Origin: an uncultured Christensenella sp.
GTDB taxonomy: Bacteria; Bacillota; Clostridia; Christensenellales; UBA1242
Assembly: GCA_910586385.1 (NCBI GenBank)
Contig: CAJUGX010000003.1
Span: forward strand, 127,169-191,168
Length of the DNA: 64,000 bases
Reading direction: 5' to 3'
Shown here: positions 1 to 8,302 of the stretch, piece after piece
How positions within the stretch are numbered: the first letter of the stretch is position 1
How the letters are laid out: every line of letters begins with the position of its first letter
Notes under the pieces: model-generated
What the model saw: only the letters and a program-made list of their open reading frames with translations
Databases searched by the model: none
Told to the model about the DNA's origin: nothing
Made by a program: the position numbers and the translations under genes

Positions 1-2
1 TC

Positions 3-44
3 ATCAATGTTGAATGTGACAAAGAGGTGGAAGAAAATGCGTAA
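3..44 (+). CDS. C-terminal end of upstream gene, possibly Asp23/Gls24 family (partial)
   Basis: An open frame enters from the left edge and ends at a TAA at 42-44, giving the tail INVECDKEVEENA and overlapping the nusB start by 8 bases. Firmicutes often carry an Asp23/Gls24-family alkaline-shock gene directly upstream of nusB, and the acidic tail would fit. Only 13 residues are visible, so the identity is inferred from context alone. Confidence 0.35.
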   Translation: MNVECDKEVEENA

Positions 45-420
45 TGATGCAAGAGAAAACGCTTTCAAGTTGATTTTTGAAGGGCTCTTCCATGATGTTG
101 ATGCAGAGCTTTCTCTTCCCAACTTGACAGAACTTAAAAAAGAGGATGACAAGAAGTTTTTTGAAGATATAACCACTTCTTTCAATCTCCACAAGGAAGA
201 GCTTAGGACAGAGATAGAGGCACACCTGAAAAACTTTGACTATTCGAGAGTTTTCAGAGTTGACCTTGCTCTCATCTATTTGGCACTTACTGAAATCAAA
301 TATTGCGAAACTCCAAAAGCGGTTGCAATCAACGAGGCATTGGATCTCGCAAAAAAATATAGCACAGAAAAATCTTCGAAATTTATAAATGGGCTTATCT
401 CAGCCATAATAAACAAATGA
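37..420 (+). CDS. nusB: Transcription antitermination factor NusB
   Basis: NusB is a small all-helical RNA-binding protein that pairs with NusE (ribosomal protein S10) in rRNA antitermination complexes. The 127-residue product starts MRNDARENAFKLIFEG, the typical NusB opening (R-x2-A-x3-L-x-E), and ends with the family signature in which VAINEALDLAKKYS precedes FINGLISAI. The ATG at 37 is chosen over an in-frame ATG at 7 because a GAGGTGG Shine-Dalgarno lies at 24-30. The stop overlaps the xseA start (ATGA), so the two are translationally coupled in a nusB-xseA-xseB-proS operon. Confidence 0.95.
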   Translation: MRNDARENAFKLIFEGLFHDVDAELSLPNLTELKKEDDKKFFEDITTSFNLHKEELRTEIEAHLKNFDYSRVFRVDLALIYLALTEIKYCETPKAVAINEALDLAKKYSTEKSSKFINGLISAIINK

Positions 421-1601
421 CACAAGCATACACTTTGACAGTTTCAAAATTTAATAACATTATTAAAGACATCTTTAATAGCGAAGAACTTCTCCACAAC
501 ATAAAAATCGTTGGAGAAGTTTTTGGCATATCTCAATCAAAAAGCAGTGTATATTTTTCTCTTAAGGATGAAGAAAGTACTCTGCCTTGCGTCTGTTTTT
601 ATGGCGGGGCAATGGCTGGCGTCAAAGAAGGTGACATGGTGATTGCCACTGGCAGTCCAAACTTCTATACCAAAGGTGGAAGATTCAACTTTGTTGTAGG
701 CAAGGTTGAGCCGTTTGGGCTTGGGCTTCTCTTCCAAAAATTTCAAGAGATGAAAGAGAAACTCGAGAGGGAAGGTTTGTTTGCTCAAGAACACAAAAAG
801 CCAATTCCACAAAACATCAAAAGAATTGGCGTTGTCACATCGAAGGATGGGGCAGTCATTCAAGATATCAAAAACGTGACATGGAGAAGAAACAAGGCAA
901 TCGACATTGTGCTTTATGACACCAAGGTTCAAGGCAACGGTGCAGAAAAAGAAATCTGTGCCGGCATTGAGTTTTTCTCAAATTATGACGGTGTGGATGT
1001 TGTCGTTGTTGCAAGAGGTGGTGGAAGCATGGAAGACTTGTCCGCTTACAACACCGAAGAGGTTGCAAGGGCAACTTATGCTTGTGAGAAACCGATTGTG
1101 TCAGCAGTTGGACATGAGACAGATTTCACAATCATCGACTTTGTTTCTGACCTCAGAGCGCCGACACCGAGCGCGGCAGCAGAACTTCTCACCAAAGACA
1201 CAAAATTGTCAGCAAGCACGCTCAGAAGGGATATTTCGAGGGTTTGCAGATGTCTTGATGTCTATGTCGCAGACAAGACAATGCGTTGGCAACAGGACAA
1301 ACAAACTTTCCTCGTCTTGGCAGAAGATTATCTCTTTGAAAGAAAGTCACGCCTAGAAAAACAGGTGACAAAGATATCAGCAAAAATCAAAGACTTTGTC
1401 GTTGAGAAAGACCACGATTTGCAATTGAAACTTGCACACTTAAACAAACTTAATCCGCTTGACATTTTGGCACTTGGGTATGCTAAAATAGAACAAAGCG
1501 GAAAGAGTGTTACAAAAATCGAACAATTGAACTTAAACAAAAAATTTGAAATCAATTTTGTAGACGGAAAGCTTGAGGCTGTCACTGCAAAAGAAGATTG
1601 A
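417..1601 (+). CDS. xseA: Exodeoxyribonuclease VII large subunit
   Basis: This is the catalytic subunit of exonuclease VII, which degrades single-stranded DNA to oligonucleotides in repair. The 394-residue length is normal for the family. An OB-fold DNA-binding domain occupies about residues 1-105. The catalytic core follows, with the motifs RIGVVTSKDGAVIQDI (about 137-152), VVVVARGGGSMEDLSAYN and VSAVGHETDFTIIDFVSDLRAPTPSAA. A helical C-terminus would bind XseB subunits. It overlaps nusB by 4 bases and is followed after 19 bases by xseB. Confidence 0.97.
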   Translation: MTQAYTLTVSKFNNIIKDIFNSEELLHNIKIVGEVFGISQSKSSVYFSLKDEESTLPCVCFYGGAMAGVKEGDMVIATGSPNFYTKGGRFNFVVGKVEPFGLGLLFQKFQEMKEKLEREGLFAQEHKKPIPQNIKRIGVVTSKDGAVIQDIKNVTWRRNKAIDIVLYDTKVQGNGAEKEICAGIEFFSNYDGVDVVVVARGGGSMEDLSAYNTEEVARATYACEKPIVSAVGHETDFTIIDFVSDLRAPTPSAAAELLTKDTKLSASTLRRDISRVCRCLDVYVADKTMRWQQDKQTFLVLAEDYLFERKSRLEKQVTKISAKIKDFVVEKDHDLQLKLAHLNKLNPLDILALGYAKIEQSGKSVTKIEQLNLNKKFEINFVDGKLEAVTAKED

Positions 1602-1620
1602 AATATTGGAGAACATGAAT

Positions 1621-1824
1621 ATGAGTTATGAAGAAGCAGTAAAAGAATTGGAAAACATCATAGAAAGATTGGAGAAAGAACAGTTGCCGCTTGCAACCGC
1701 TCAAGAACTTTTTGAGAGAGCAAACACTCTTTCAAAGTTCGCTCAAGAAGAATTGTCAAAGACAACTGGAAAACTTTTCCAAATCAAAAAAGAGCTTGAT
1801 GAATTTACAGAGGAGGAAGTATGA
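1621..1824 (+). CDS. xseB: Exodeoxyribonuclease VII small subunit
   Basis: XseB is a small helical protein that assembles in several copies on XseA. The 67-residue product opens MSYEEAVKELENIIERLE, the family signature, and continues with two amphipathic helices. Upstream in-frame starts (TTG 1573, ATG 1615) are less likely because GGAG at 1608-1611 is correctly spaced only for the ATG at 1621. The last codons overlap proS by 4 bases. Confidence 0.93.
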   Translation: MSYEEAVKELENIIERLEKEQLPLATAQELFERANTLSKFAQEELSKTTGKLFQIKKELDEFTEEEV

Positions 1825-3551
1825 AGATAAGCAAACTCGTCGGAAGACGTGAAAAAGAGACTCCAAGTGGAGCATCCCTTAAGAGCCACATTTTGATGCT
1901 TAGGGCTGGATATATCAAACAAATTGGTGCTGGTATTTTTTCTTTTCTTCCTCCTGCACAAAGAGTGAGTTTGAAATTGCAAAAAATCATTCGTGAGGAA
2001 ATGGACGCTGTTGGCGGGCAAGAAGTTTTGTTTCCTGTTGTTATGACCAAAGAACTTTGGGATATGAGTGGAAGATATTCTTCAATCAAAAGCGAGATGA
2101 TAAGATTTAAGGATCGAAACAATCATGATATGCTTCTTGGGATGACACATGAAGAAGCCGCTGTTCATATGATGATGAACACTGTGACAAGTCCAGAAGG
2201 ATTGCCTTGCATGATTTATCAGATTCAAACAAAGTTCCGTGATGAAGCAAGACCAAGAGGCGGGCTTATTCGTGCCAGAGAATTTACAATGAAAGATGCC
2301 TATTCTTTCCACCTCTCACAAGAAGATTTGGAAAGTTATTACAAAAAAGTGTTTGATGCTTATGTAAGAATTTACAAACGTATGGGCTTCAAAAATTTTG
2401 TTGCAGTTGAAGGTGACAATGGCGTTATGGGAGGAAAGGTATCTCACGAATTTATGGCTGTGACACCAGCTGGAGAAGACAGCCTCATCATATGTCCAAA
2501 TTGTCATTACAGCAGCAACAGCGAAGTCGCTGTCTCTGTCAAAGAAGAAAATGATCACACAGCTGTCGGTGAAATGCAAGAGGTCTTCACTGGCAATGCT
2601 CACACCATTGAAGAGATTTGTGCGTTCCTTGAAACAGATGCAAAACATACAGCAAAGGCGGTTTGCTACAAAACCGCTGAAGGTGGGAGACTTGTTGTCG
2701 CATTCCTTAGGGGTGATTGCGATGTAAATGAAAGCAAACTTTCAAAACTTGTTAGAAGCGAACTTGAATTTGTGGACGTTGAACAATATGGACTTTATGC
2801 AGGGAATATTGGGTTGACAAATTTGCAAGTCCCTGAAGACGCTCAAGTTTTCTACGATGTGTCTCTCAAGGGACTTGAAAATTTTGTCTCTGGTGCAAAC
2901 AAGAAAGATTTCCATGTCAAAAACATCTCCATGTCAAGAGATTTTGCTGATGTTGAATTTGTTGATATATCACTTGTCAAAGAGGGGGAAAAGTGTGTTC
3001 ATTGTGGACACAAACTGACTCTCACAAGGGGTATCGAAATTGGAAACATCTTCCAACTTGGTACACGCTATACAAAAACTATGGGAATGAAAATCAATAT
3101 GCCAGACGGCACTGTTAAAGAACCTATCATGGGTTGCTATGGTGTCGGGGTCAGCAGGTCACTTGAAAGTATTATTGAAGAAAAAGCCGATGACAAAGGC
3201 ATTGTTTGGCCAATGACAATTGCTCCATGGCAAGTTCATTTCTGCCCAATCAGAATTGATGACGAAAATGTCGCCACAGTTTCTGAAGAATTCTACAAGA
3301 AGATGGAGAATGCTGGGATTGAAGTTTTGTATGATGACAGAAATGTCTCTGCAGGGGTGAAACTCACCGACAGCGAACTTATGGGAGTGCCACTTAGAGT
3401 TGTCATCAGCCCAAAGACAATGGCAAACTCTCAAGCAGAAGTTACAATCAGAGAATCTGGTGAAAAATTATTTATCCCAATCAACGATTTGATTTCAGAA
3501 CTCAAGATGATGATTGAAGACGAAATCCACGAAATCGAAAAGGATTTGTAA
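1821..3551 (+). CDS. proS: Prolyl-tRNA synthetase
   Basis: A class II aminoacyl-tRNA synthetase that charges tRNA-Pro. The 576 residues match the bacterial-type enzyme. Motif 2 appears as FRDEARPRGGLIRAREF near residue 140 and motif 3 as GCYGVGVSRSLE near residue 438. The stretch between them (about 220-390) is long enough for the INS editing domain that hydrolyses Ala-tRNA-Pro and includes CxxC pairs (ICPNCHYSS, CVHCGHKL). The C-terminal anticodon-binding domain begins near the VHFCPIRIDD segment. The start overlaps xseB (ATGA) and AGAGGAGG lies just upstream. A terminator follows the stop. ProS is not the usual gene after xseB, where ispA is common. Confidence 0.97.
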   Translation: MKISKLVGRREKETPSGASLKSHILMLRAGYIKQIGAGIFSFLPPAQRVSLKLQKIIREEMDAVGGQEVLFPVVMTKELWDMSGRYSSIKSEMIRFKDRNNHDMLLGMTHEEAAVHMMMNTVTSPEGLPCMIYQIQTKFRDEARPRGGLIRAREFTMKDAYSFHLSQEDLESYYKKVFDAYVRIYKRMGFKNFVAVEGDNGVMGGKVSHEFMAVTPAGEDSLIICPNCHYSSNSEVAVSVKEENDHTAVGEMQEVFTGNAHTIEEICAFLETDAKHTAKAVCYKTAEGGRLVVAFLRGDCDVNESKLSKLVRSELEFVDVEQYGLYAGNIGLTNLQVPEDAQVFYDVSLKGLENFVSGANKKDFHVKNISMSRDFADVEFVDISLVKEGEKCVHCGHKLTLTRGIEIGNIFQLGTRYTKTMGMKINMPDGTVKEPIMGCYGVGVSRSLESIIEEKADDKGIVWPMTIAPWQVHFCPIRIDDENVATVSEEFYKKMENAGIEVLYDDRNVSAGVKLTDSELMGVPLRVVISPKTMANSQAEVTIRESGEKLFIPINDLISELKMMIEDEIHEIEKDL

Positions 3552-3568
3552 ATTGTAAACCATTTTGA

Positions 3569-3597
3569 AGCCCACAAAATTATGCGGGCTTTTTTAT
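3569..3597 (+). terminator. Rho-independent terminator after proS
   Basis: AGCCC at 3569-3573 pairs with GGGCT at 3586-3590 and is followed directly by a run of T. It closes the nusB-xseA-xseB-proS operon. Confidence 0.8.
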
Positions 3598-3632
3598 GCT
3601 ATATTTATTGTTTATATAATATAAATTAGGTA

Positions 3633-3661
3633 TTGACTTTGACTGCATTTTCCTTTATAAT
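3633..3661 (+). promoter_or_regulatory. Sigma-A type promoter for the 877-residue gene
   Basis: TTGACT at 3633-3638 and TATAAT at 3656-3661 are separated by 17 bases. The predicted transcript starts about 20 bases before the ATG at 3689, just ahead of its Shine-Dalgarno. Confidence 0.75.
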
Positions 3662-3688
3662 CTGATATATTGAATGCTGGAGGAGACA

Positions 3689-6322
3689 ATGGACAAAGAA
3701 ATAAGAGAATTGGTGTCAGCAGAACTTGACAATGTGTTTAAGAAAGTTTTCAAACTTACTGACAAAGACATCAAAAGTTATATAGAGAGAATTTTGGATG
3801 AGAAAGATGAGGATGTAATTTTGTCACTCACAGATTTTTTTCTCAAGTTTGAGCAATATACTGACAACTCCATTTATAGTGTAGAGCGAGCAAAAGCAGG
3901 AAAACTTGTGCTTGACAGAAGTATCAAGATGTATTTGTCAAACAAAGAAAAATTCAAAGAGGGTTTTTTCAAAGCAATGGACTTTGCGATTTTGCAAAAT
4001 ATTGATCCAATCAAAATTGCAACAATGGAAAACCTTAGGGGATTGAATGCACAAATTTACAAAAACACATATGACATTCTTACACAAATTGAATATGACA
4101 GCCCAATCAGTGGTGAAAAAAGTCGTCTTTTCGATGATAAAGATTTCAAAGAATTGATTGAAAACTGTGCATCAATCATTTGCCATGTAAATGAAGAAAA
4201 TGTGAAAGATATTGTGTCAGCCTTAAACCATTTTGTTTATGACAAAGAAGAAAAAGCCTTCCTTACAAAAACAACCCCTGCTGAGATGATCAAAAACTGC
4301 GGAACATTGCTTACATACCCAAGCGCAAGACTTCAATCAAACATCGACTTTTTGATTAAAAATTTTGTTCCTCCGATGGCGAAGGCAGATCTTGTTGACA
4401 GAATCTCAAAGTCTCCATCAATCCTCCTTTGCGATCAGACCAAAATCAACAACTTTGAAAAATGTATTTATCAAAACTTGGTCGAACTCAAAAACGAAAA
4501 CTCTGCGCTTTTTCCAGAAGGCGAAAAGTTTGAAGAATTTGCAATTTCGTATGCCAGAAAGGCAACTTTCAATATCGACAAACTTTCTTCAATTTCTGGG
4601 CTTACAAAAGAAAATCTTGATAAATTTTCAGAGACAAAAAATGTCCTCGTAAAATATTTGGGAGCGAAGAATGCATTTGAGACTTTCACTGATTTCAATG
4701 TGCTTTCAATCGAACCACAAATTTTGGACGGACTGCTTGCAAAACTCACTGAGTATGACAATCAAAATAATACTTTGCTCAGAAAGTTCTTTATCGAACA
4801 TACTGCAAGGGCACTCAACATGCTTCAACAGGATGAGCAAATTTCAATTACTCCATCAAAAAGGACAGGGCGAACTGTCACTCCAAGAAGGGTGATTGCG
4901 GATATTGGAAGCCTGCCAAAAGATGTCTCAGGTGAAACATTCTTGACCTCTTCAAACAAAAAGATTGTCGAGAGTTTGTTTGACAATGTGAAAACAACCT
5001 TTGAAGCAAGAAAAGCCAAAAGAGTGGTAGATGGTGTTGTTCAACTTTCTGAAGAAGAGGAAGAAGAACGAGAATACATGAAGGAAGTTTTCGACAGAAT
5101 ACAAAATGAATTTGATGTCAGCAAATGCACTTCTCCTTTTGATGAACTGATTTCAAGAATGGAAGCCATGATTGACGCAAAAGAAGGCAAAGGCTTTGCA
5201 GAAAAAAGGTTTGAAATCAACAGAATGCGTCATTTGTACAGTCTTTATGCAAAATCAGGCGAGGATGCAAAGATTTTGGCGGAAAATCTTTTTCCAGTTT
5301 TGCTTGAAATGAACAGTTTGGAACGTCAAGGCAGAGATTTTTGCATGAAGGATTTCACATTTTTCGTTGACGTAACTCAAAAGCATGGAGAAATTCTCAG
5401 AAAGTTTAATCCTCTCGCATACAAAGTTGATGAAATTTTTACAACAGTCAAAAGATATGTTTTTGCCGATATTCAAAAGGTCTTTGAAAGAATTGGAATG
5501 AGACCTTTCCAAAATGATGACGAAGAAGACAGAAAAGATGGGGATTACAATCCAAGGTGGTTCAGCAAAGAAGAGCAAAACACTGTTTTGTTGACAGGAT
5601 TGTCAATCACACAAACATTGACAGCATATGCAAGATACATCAGAAATTATATGTATGAAATCGTGCCTGACGCAAAATCAAATGTAAACTTTAGAATGAG
5701 TTTGTCAAATTTCAGACATCAGCAAATTGACATAAGATATTTACTCTATGCATCAAGAATGAGATGGGAAACCCTTTCCAAGTCAAACAATCTCTATAAA
5801 GAAGAAGTCATACCTTTGGAAAGAGTTGGAATACTTGGAAGCAGCAAAGTTGCAATCCCTAGTATAAATGTCCTTGCAAAGCCTTCAAAGAATATTGAAG
5901 CTCTGTTTGGGGGTCAGCCATATTCTCTTCTTGGAAACATGGATCGCAACATTATCAATCAAATAAGAGCGTCTGAAGATATTGAAATCAGCGTTGTTGA
6001 TGCATTTGAAAGACTTAACAAGGCGTCTAGATTATTCAAAAAACCTATGGAAAAAAACTCTGACAACATGGAGGAGATTTGGCATACAGCTGGTGGCTTG
6101 ATGTTCTATTGTCCATCGAATGAAAATAAACTTGCAGTGTTTGTTGTTGAGCCACTTGTCAAGACCTATGAGAACGAAATTGAAGGACTTGGGGTCAAAA
6201 TGGCACAAGACGAACACTTTAAGGATGCGACTGTTGCAAACTATACCTATCTCACATCAAACATAACAAACAAAGATATCGAGGCAATGGCACCAGTTAC
6301 ATTTGAAGCAAGCAAAGCTTAA
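3689..6322 (+). CDS. Large helical protein of unknown function (877 aa)
   Basis: I do not recognise this protein. It has no signal peptide or membrane segment and looks mostly alpha-helical and cytoplasmic. Residues about 155-260 contain units of roughly 35 residues with the pattern 'I..CG.LL.YP...L..NI.FL' and 'I.KSPSILLCDQTKINNFE', which recall the helical repeats of mTERF-type proteins; this is only a resemblance. A basic, probably flexible stretch (TPSKRTGRTVTPRR, about 387-400) and an acidic one (SEEEEEERE, about 455) split it into an N-terminal repeat-like half and a C-terminal half with a folded end (HTAGGLMFYCPSNENKLAVF). The ATG at 3689 is chosen for the perfectly placed CTGGAGGAGA. 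It is monocistronic, with its own consensus promoter and a terminator. Confidence 0.85.
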   Translation: MDKEIRELVSAELDNVFKKVFKLTDKDIKSYIERILDEKDEDVILSLTDFFLKFEQYTDNSIYSVERAKAGKLVLDRSIKMYLSNKEKFKEGFFKAMDFAILQNIDPIKIATMENLRGLNAQIYKNTYDILTQIEYDSPISGEKSRLFDDKDFKELIENCASIICHVNEENVKDIVSALNHFVYDKEEKAFLTKTTPAEMIKNCGTLLTYPSARLQSNIDFLIKNFVPPMAKADLVDRISKSPSILLCDQTKINNFEKCIYQNLVELKNENSALFPEGEKFEEFAISYARKATFNIDKLSSISGLTKENLDKFSETKNVLVKYLGAKNAFETFTDFNVLSIEPQILDGLLAKLTEYDNQNNTLLRKFFIEHTARALNMLQQDEQISITPSKRTGRTVTPRRVIADIGSLPKDVSGETFLTSSNKKIVESLFDNVKTTFEARKAKRVVDGVVQLSEEEEEEREYMKEVFDRIQNEFDVSKCTSPFDELISRMEAMIDAKEGKGFAEKRFEINRMRHLYSLYAKSGEDAKILAENLFPVLLEMNSLERQGRDFCMKDFTFFVDVTQKHGEILRKFNPLAYKVDEIFTTVKRYVFADIQKVFERIGMRPFQNDDEEDRKDGDYNPRWFSKEEQNTVLLTGLSITQTLTAYARYIRNYMYEIVPDAKSNVNFRMSLSNFRHQQIDIRYLLYASRMRWETLSKSNNLYKEEVIPLERVGILGSSKVAIPSINVLAKPSKNIEALFGGQPYSLLGNMDRNIINQIRASEDIEISVVDAFERLNKASRLFKKPMEKNSDNMEEIWHTAGGLMFYCPSNENKLAVFVVEPLVKTYENEIEGLGVKMAQDEHFKDATVANYTYLTSNITNKDIEAMAPVTFEASKA

Positions 6323-6348
6323 AAGAAGTCGATAAGGCTTCTTTTTTT
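6322..6348 (+). terminator. Rho-independent terminator
   Basis: AAAGAAG at 6322-6328 pairs with CTTCTTT at 6338-6344 and is followed by T residues. It ends the transcript of the 877-residue gene. Confidence 0.75.
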
Positions 6349-6383
6349 GTCCTAAAAAGCTATGGTTATAAATATATTAAATT

Positions 6384-6941
6384 ATGAAACAAAACAGCGT
6401 CAGATGGGCACTTAAAACCCTTATTTTGTCAATTTGCCTCTCAATTGTCTTCAGTGTAATCTCTCAAAGCCTTTTCCCTCATCTTTCGGTAATCTTATCA
6501 ATATTCATCATTGTCTTTTTTGTTGCACTCAGCACAATCTTCGATATGGTGGGGGTTGCTGTGACATCTGCAAAACTTCAAAGTCTCAAGCAATATGAAA
6601 ACCACAAAGCGTATTCTACTGCTTTGAAGCTTTGTGAAAATACTGAAAAAATCTCATCATTTTGCGGGGATGTCGTGGGTGATATATGTGGCATTTTGAG
6701 TGGAGCAGGCGGCATCAGTTTGGTGCTGAGTATGCACATAACAGAGCCAAACATCTATTTCATCGTCACATGTTTGATAAGTTCGGTTATTGCTGGTCTG
6801 ACAATTTTCAGTAAGGCAATTTTCAAAAGTTATGCTGTATCAAACGCTGAGAAAGTAGTTATCTCAACTGCAAATATCATCAATTTCTCACCAAAGAGTT
6901 TTTTCAAAAATAGGAAAAGCAAAAAGAAAAAGACAAAATAA
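6384..6941 (+). CDS. Small integral membrane protein, possibly DUF21/CNNM-like
   Basis: A 185-residue protein with two membrane segments near the N-terminus (about 10-32 and 34-55), two more in the second half (about 98-114 and 122-143), and a strongly basic tail (NRKSKKKKTK). The segment STIFDMVGVAVTSAKLQSL followed by KLCENTEKISSFCGDVVGDI resembles conserved Firmicutes membrane proteins related to the DUF21 membrane domain, but the assignment is weak. There is no Shine-Dalgarno before the ATG. A TATATT at 6373-6378 lies only 5 bases upstream, so the message may be nearly leaderless. Confidence 0.7.
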   Translation: MKQNSVRWALKTLILSICLSIVFSVISQSLFPHLSVILSIFIIVFFVALSTIFDMVGVAVTSAKLQSLKQYENHKAYSTALKLCENTEKISSFCGDVVGDICGILSGAGGISLVLSMHITEPNIYFIVTCLISSVIAGLTIFSKAIFKSYAVSNAEKVVISTANIINFSPKSFFKNRKSKKKKTK

Positions 6942-6962
6942 CTGAAATTTTGTGAAAAATCA

Positions 6963-6990
6963 TTGACAAAGTTGTTGTTATTATGATAAT
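6963..6990 (+). promoter_or_regulatory. Promoter of the infC-rpmI-rplT operon
   Basis: TTGACA at 6963-6968 and GATAAT at 6985-6990 are separated by 16 bases. The predicted start near 6997 leaves a leader of about 140 bases containing the L20-type element. Confidence 0.75.
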
Positions 6991-6996
6991 ATAAGC

Positions 6997-7120
6997 CAGT
7001 AAGAAAGCAGAAGACCACTTCTCACCTATCGAATTTCGTTTTGATATGGTCAAAAATTTTGAATACTTTTTATTCTTTATTTTTGTATGGTGGGATTTTG
7101 CGTCCTACCATATTTTTGTT
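6997..7120 (+). promoter_or_regulatory. Ribosomal protein L20 leader with attenuator terminator
   Basis: The leader contains GCAGAAGACCACTTCTCACC (about 7008-7027), a motif shared by Firmicutes infC leaders. It ends in a hairpin in which ATGGTGGGA (7087-7095) pairs with TCCTACCAT (7103-7111), followed by a T-run. In Bacillus, L20 binds this kind of leader and promotes termination, so excess L20 represses its own operon. The same control is inferred here from sequence and position. Confidence 0.85.
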
Positions 7121-7137
7121 AAAAGGAGATTACGACC

Positions 7138-7653
7138 ATTTTCAAGGAATTATTGATCAACAGTCAAATCACAGCAAAAGAAGTAAGACTTATCGGAGAG
7201 GAAGGCGAACAACTTGGAGTTCTTTCAACAGTACAAGCACAAGAAATTGCTGACAAAAACGGAGTGGATCTTGTTATGATGAATCCAAATGGAAATCCAC
7301 CAGTTTGCAAACTTATGGATTATGGCAAATACAAGTTTGACGCTGTAAAGAAAGAAAAAGAGCTTCGCAGAAATCAAAAGATAAGCGAAATCAAAGAAAT
7401 TCAACTTTCAATGCGTATTGATGACTATCATGTAAGTTTCAAACTTAAAAACGCTCAAAAAATCCTTCAAGAAGGAGATAAAGTCAAAGTTTCTTTGCGT
7501 ATGAGAGGAAGAGAACAGGCTTATTCACAAAATGCTGTTGAAACAGTGAAAAAGTTTGTTGCCGATCTTGCTGATTATGGTTTTATTGAGAAAGACCCAG
7601 TGATTATGGGCAGAAATGTCTCAGTCGTAATCAATCCAAAAAAAGCTAAATAA
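7138..7653 (+). CDS. infC: Translation initiation factor IF-3 (AUU start codon)
   Basis: IF-3 binds the 30S subunit, prevents premature joining of 50S and proofreads start codons. The product reads FKELLINSQITAKEVRLIGE after the initiator, the conserved N-terminus, followed by the inter-domain linker rich in Lys/Glu and the C-terminal domain (ISEIKEIQLSMRIDDYH, then KVSLRMRGREQAY). The only start with a Shine-Dalgarno at the right distance is ATT at 7138-7140 (AAAAGGAG at 7121-7128). A TTG at 7153 would lose conserved residues and is 24 bases away. AUU starts are characteristic of infC, because IF-3 discriminates against them and so limits its own synthesis. First gene of infC-rpmI-rplT. Confidence 0.95.
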   Translation: MFKELLINSQITAKEVRLIGEEGEQLGVLSTVQAQEIADKNGVDLVMMNPNGNPPVCKLMDYGKYKFDAVKKEKELRRNQKISEIKEIQLSMRIDDYHVSFKLKNAQKILQEGDKVKVSLRMRGREQAYSQNAVETVKKFVADLADYGFIEKDPVIMGRNVSVVINPKKAK

Positions 7654-7670
7654 AAAGGAGAAAGAAAAAA

Positions 7671-7865
7671 ATGCCTAAAATGAAGACACACAGTGGTGCA
7701 AAGAAAAGATTCTCACTCACTGCAACAGGAAAAGTAAAATTTGCTAGACCAAACAAAGGTCACTTCTTGACAACAAAAAATCAAGGAAGAAAAAGAAAAC
7801 TCAGAAAAGGATCTTATATTGCTGGAAAGAACCAAGACAATATCAAGAGACTTCTTTGCAAGTAA
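7671..7865 (+). CDS. rpmI: 50S ribosomal protein L35
   Basis: A 64-residue, strongly basic protein of the large ribosomal subunit. MPKMKTHSGAKKRFSLTATG is the family's N-terminal signature, and GKNQDNIKRLL closes it. AAAGGAG precedes the ATG. It sits 17 bases after infC and 14 before rplT, the standard order. Confidence 0.98.
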   Translation: MPKMKTHSGAKKRFSLTATGKVKFARPNKGHFLTTKNQGRKRKLRKGSYIAGKNQDNIKRLLCK

Positions 7866-7879
7866 TAGGGAGGTAAGAC

Positions 7880-8227
7880 ATGAGAATTAAAAGAGGCGTA
7901 AACGCAGTAAAAAAGCGTAGAAAGATTTTGAAAGCAGCCAAAGGTTACTTTGGAGCAAAGAGCAAACTCTACAGAACAGCAAGAGAACAAGTGATGAAGA
8001 GCGGACAATACGCTTACATCGGAAGAAAACAAAAGAAAAGAGATTTCAGAGCACTCTGGATCACAAGAATCAACGCAGCATGCAGAATCAATGATATTTC
8101 TTACAGCAGATTTATCAATGGTCTCAAGAAAGCAAACGTTACTCTCAACAGAAAAGTTCTTGCTGACATGGCAGTAAGAGAACCAGCTGCATTTGCAAAC
8201 CTTGTTGAAGTTGCAAAGAAGGCGTAA
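7880..8227 (+). CDS. rplT: 50S ribosomal protein L20
   Basis: A 115-residue 23S rRNA-binding protein needed early in 50S assembly and probably the repressor acting on the leader upstream of infC. The basic N-terminal extension (MRIKRGVNAVKKRRKILKAA) and the globular C-terminal domain (RDFRALWITRINAACRIND, then SRFINGLKKANVTLNRKVL) match the family throughout. GGGAGG lies 8 bases before the ATG. Confidence 0.98.
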   Translation: MRIKRGVNAVKKRRKILKAAKGYFGAKSKLYRTAREQVMKSGQYAYIGRKQKKRDFRALWITRINAACRINDISYSRFINGLKKANVTLNRKVLADMAVREPAAFANLVEVAKKA

Positions 8228-8302
8228 GACCTGCGATAACCCGAATGAAGTTGATATATCTTCAATTTGAGTAGAATCCTCACAGAAATAGGGGAGTTGA
8301 GT

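Noticed and set aside
537..932. Long open frames antisense to xseA, proS and other housekeeping genes
   Set aside because: They are shadows of conserved genes on the other strand, with Phe/Leu/Cys-rich products and no ribosome sites.
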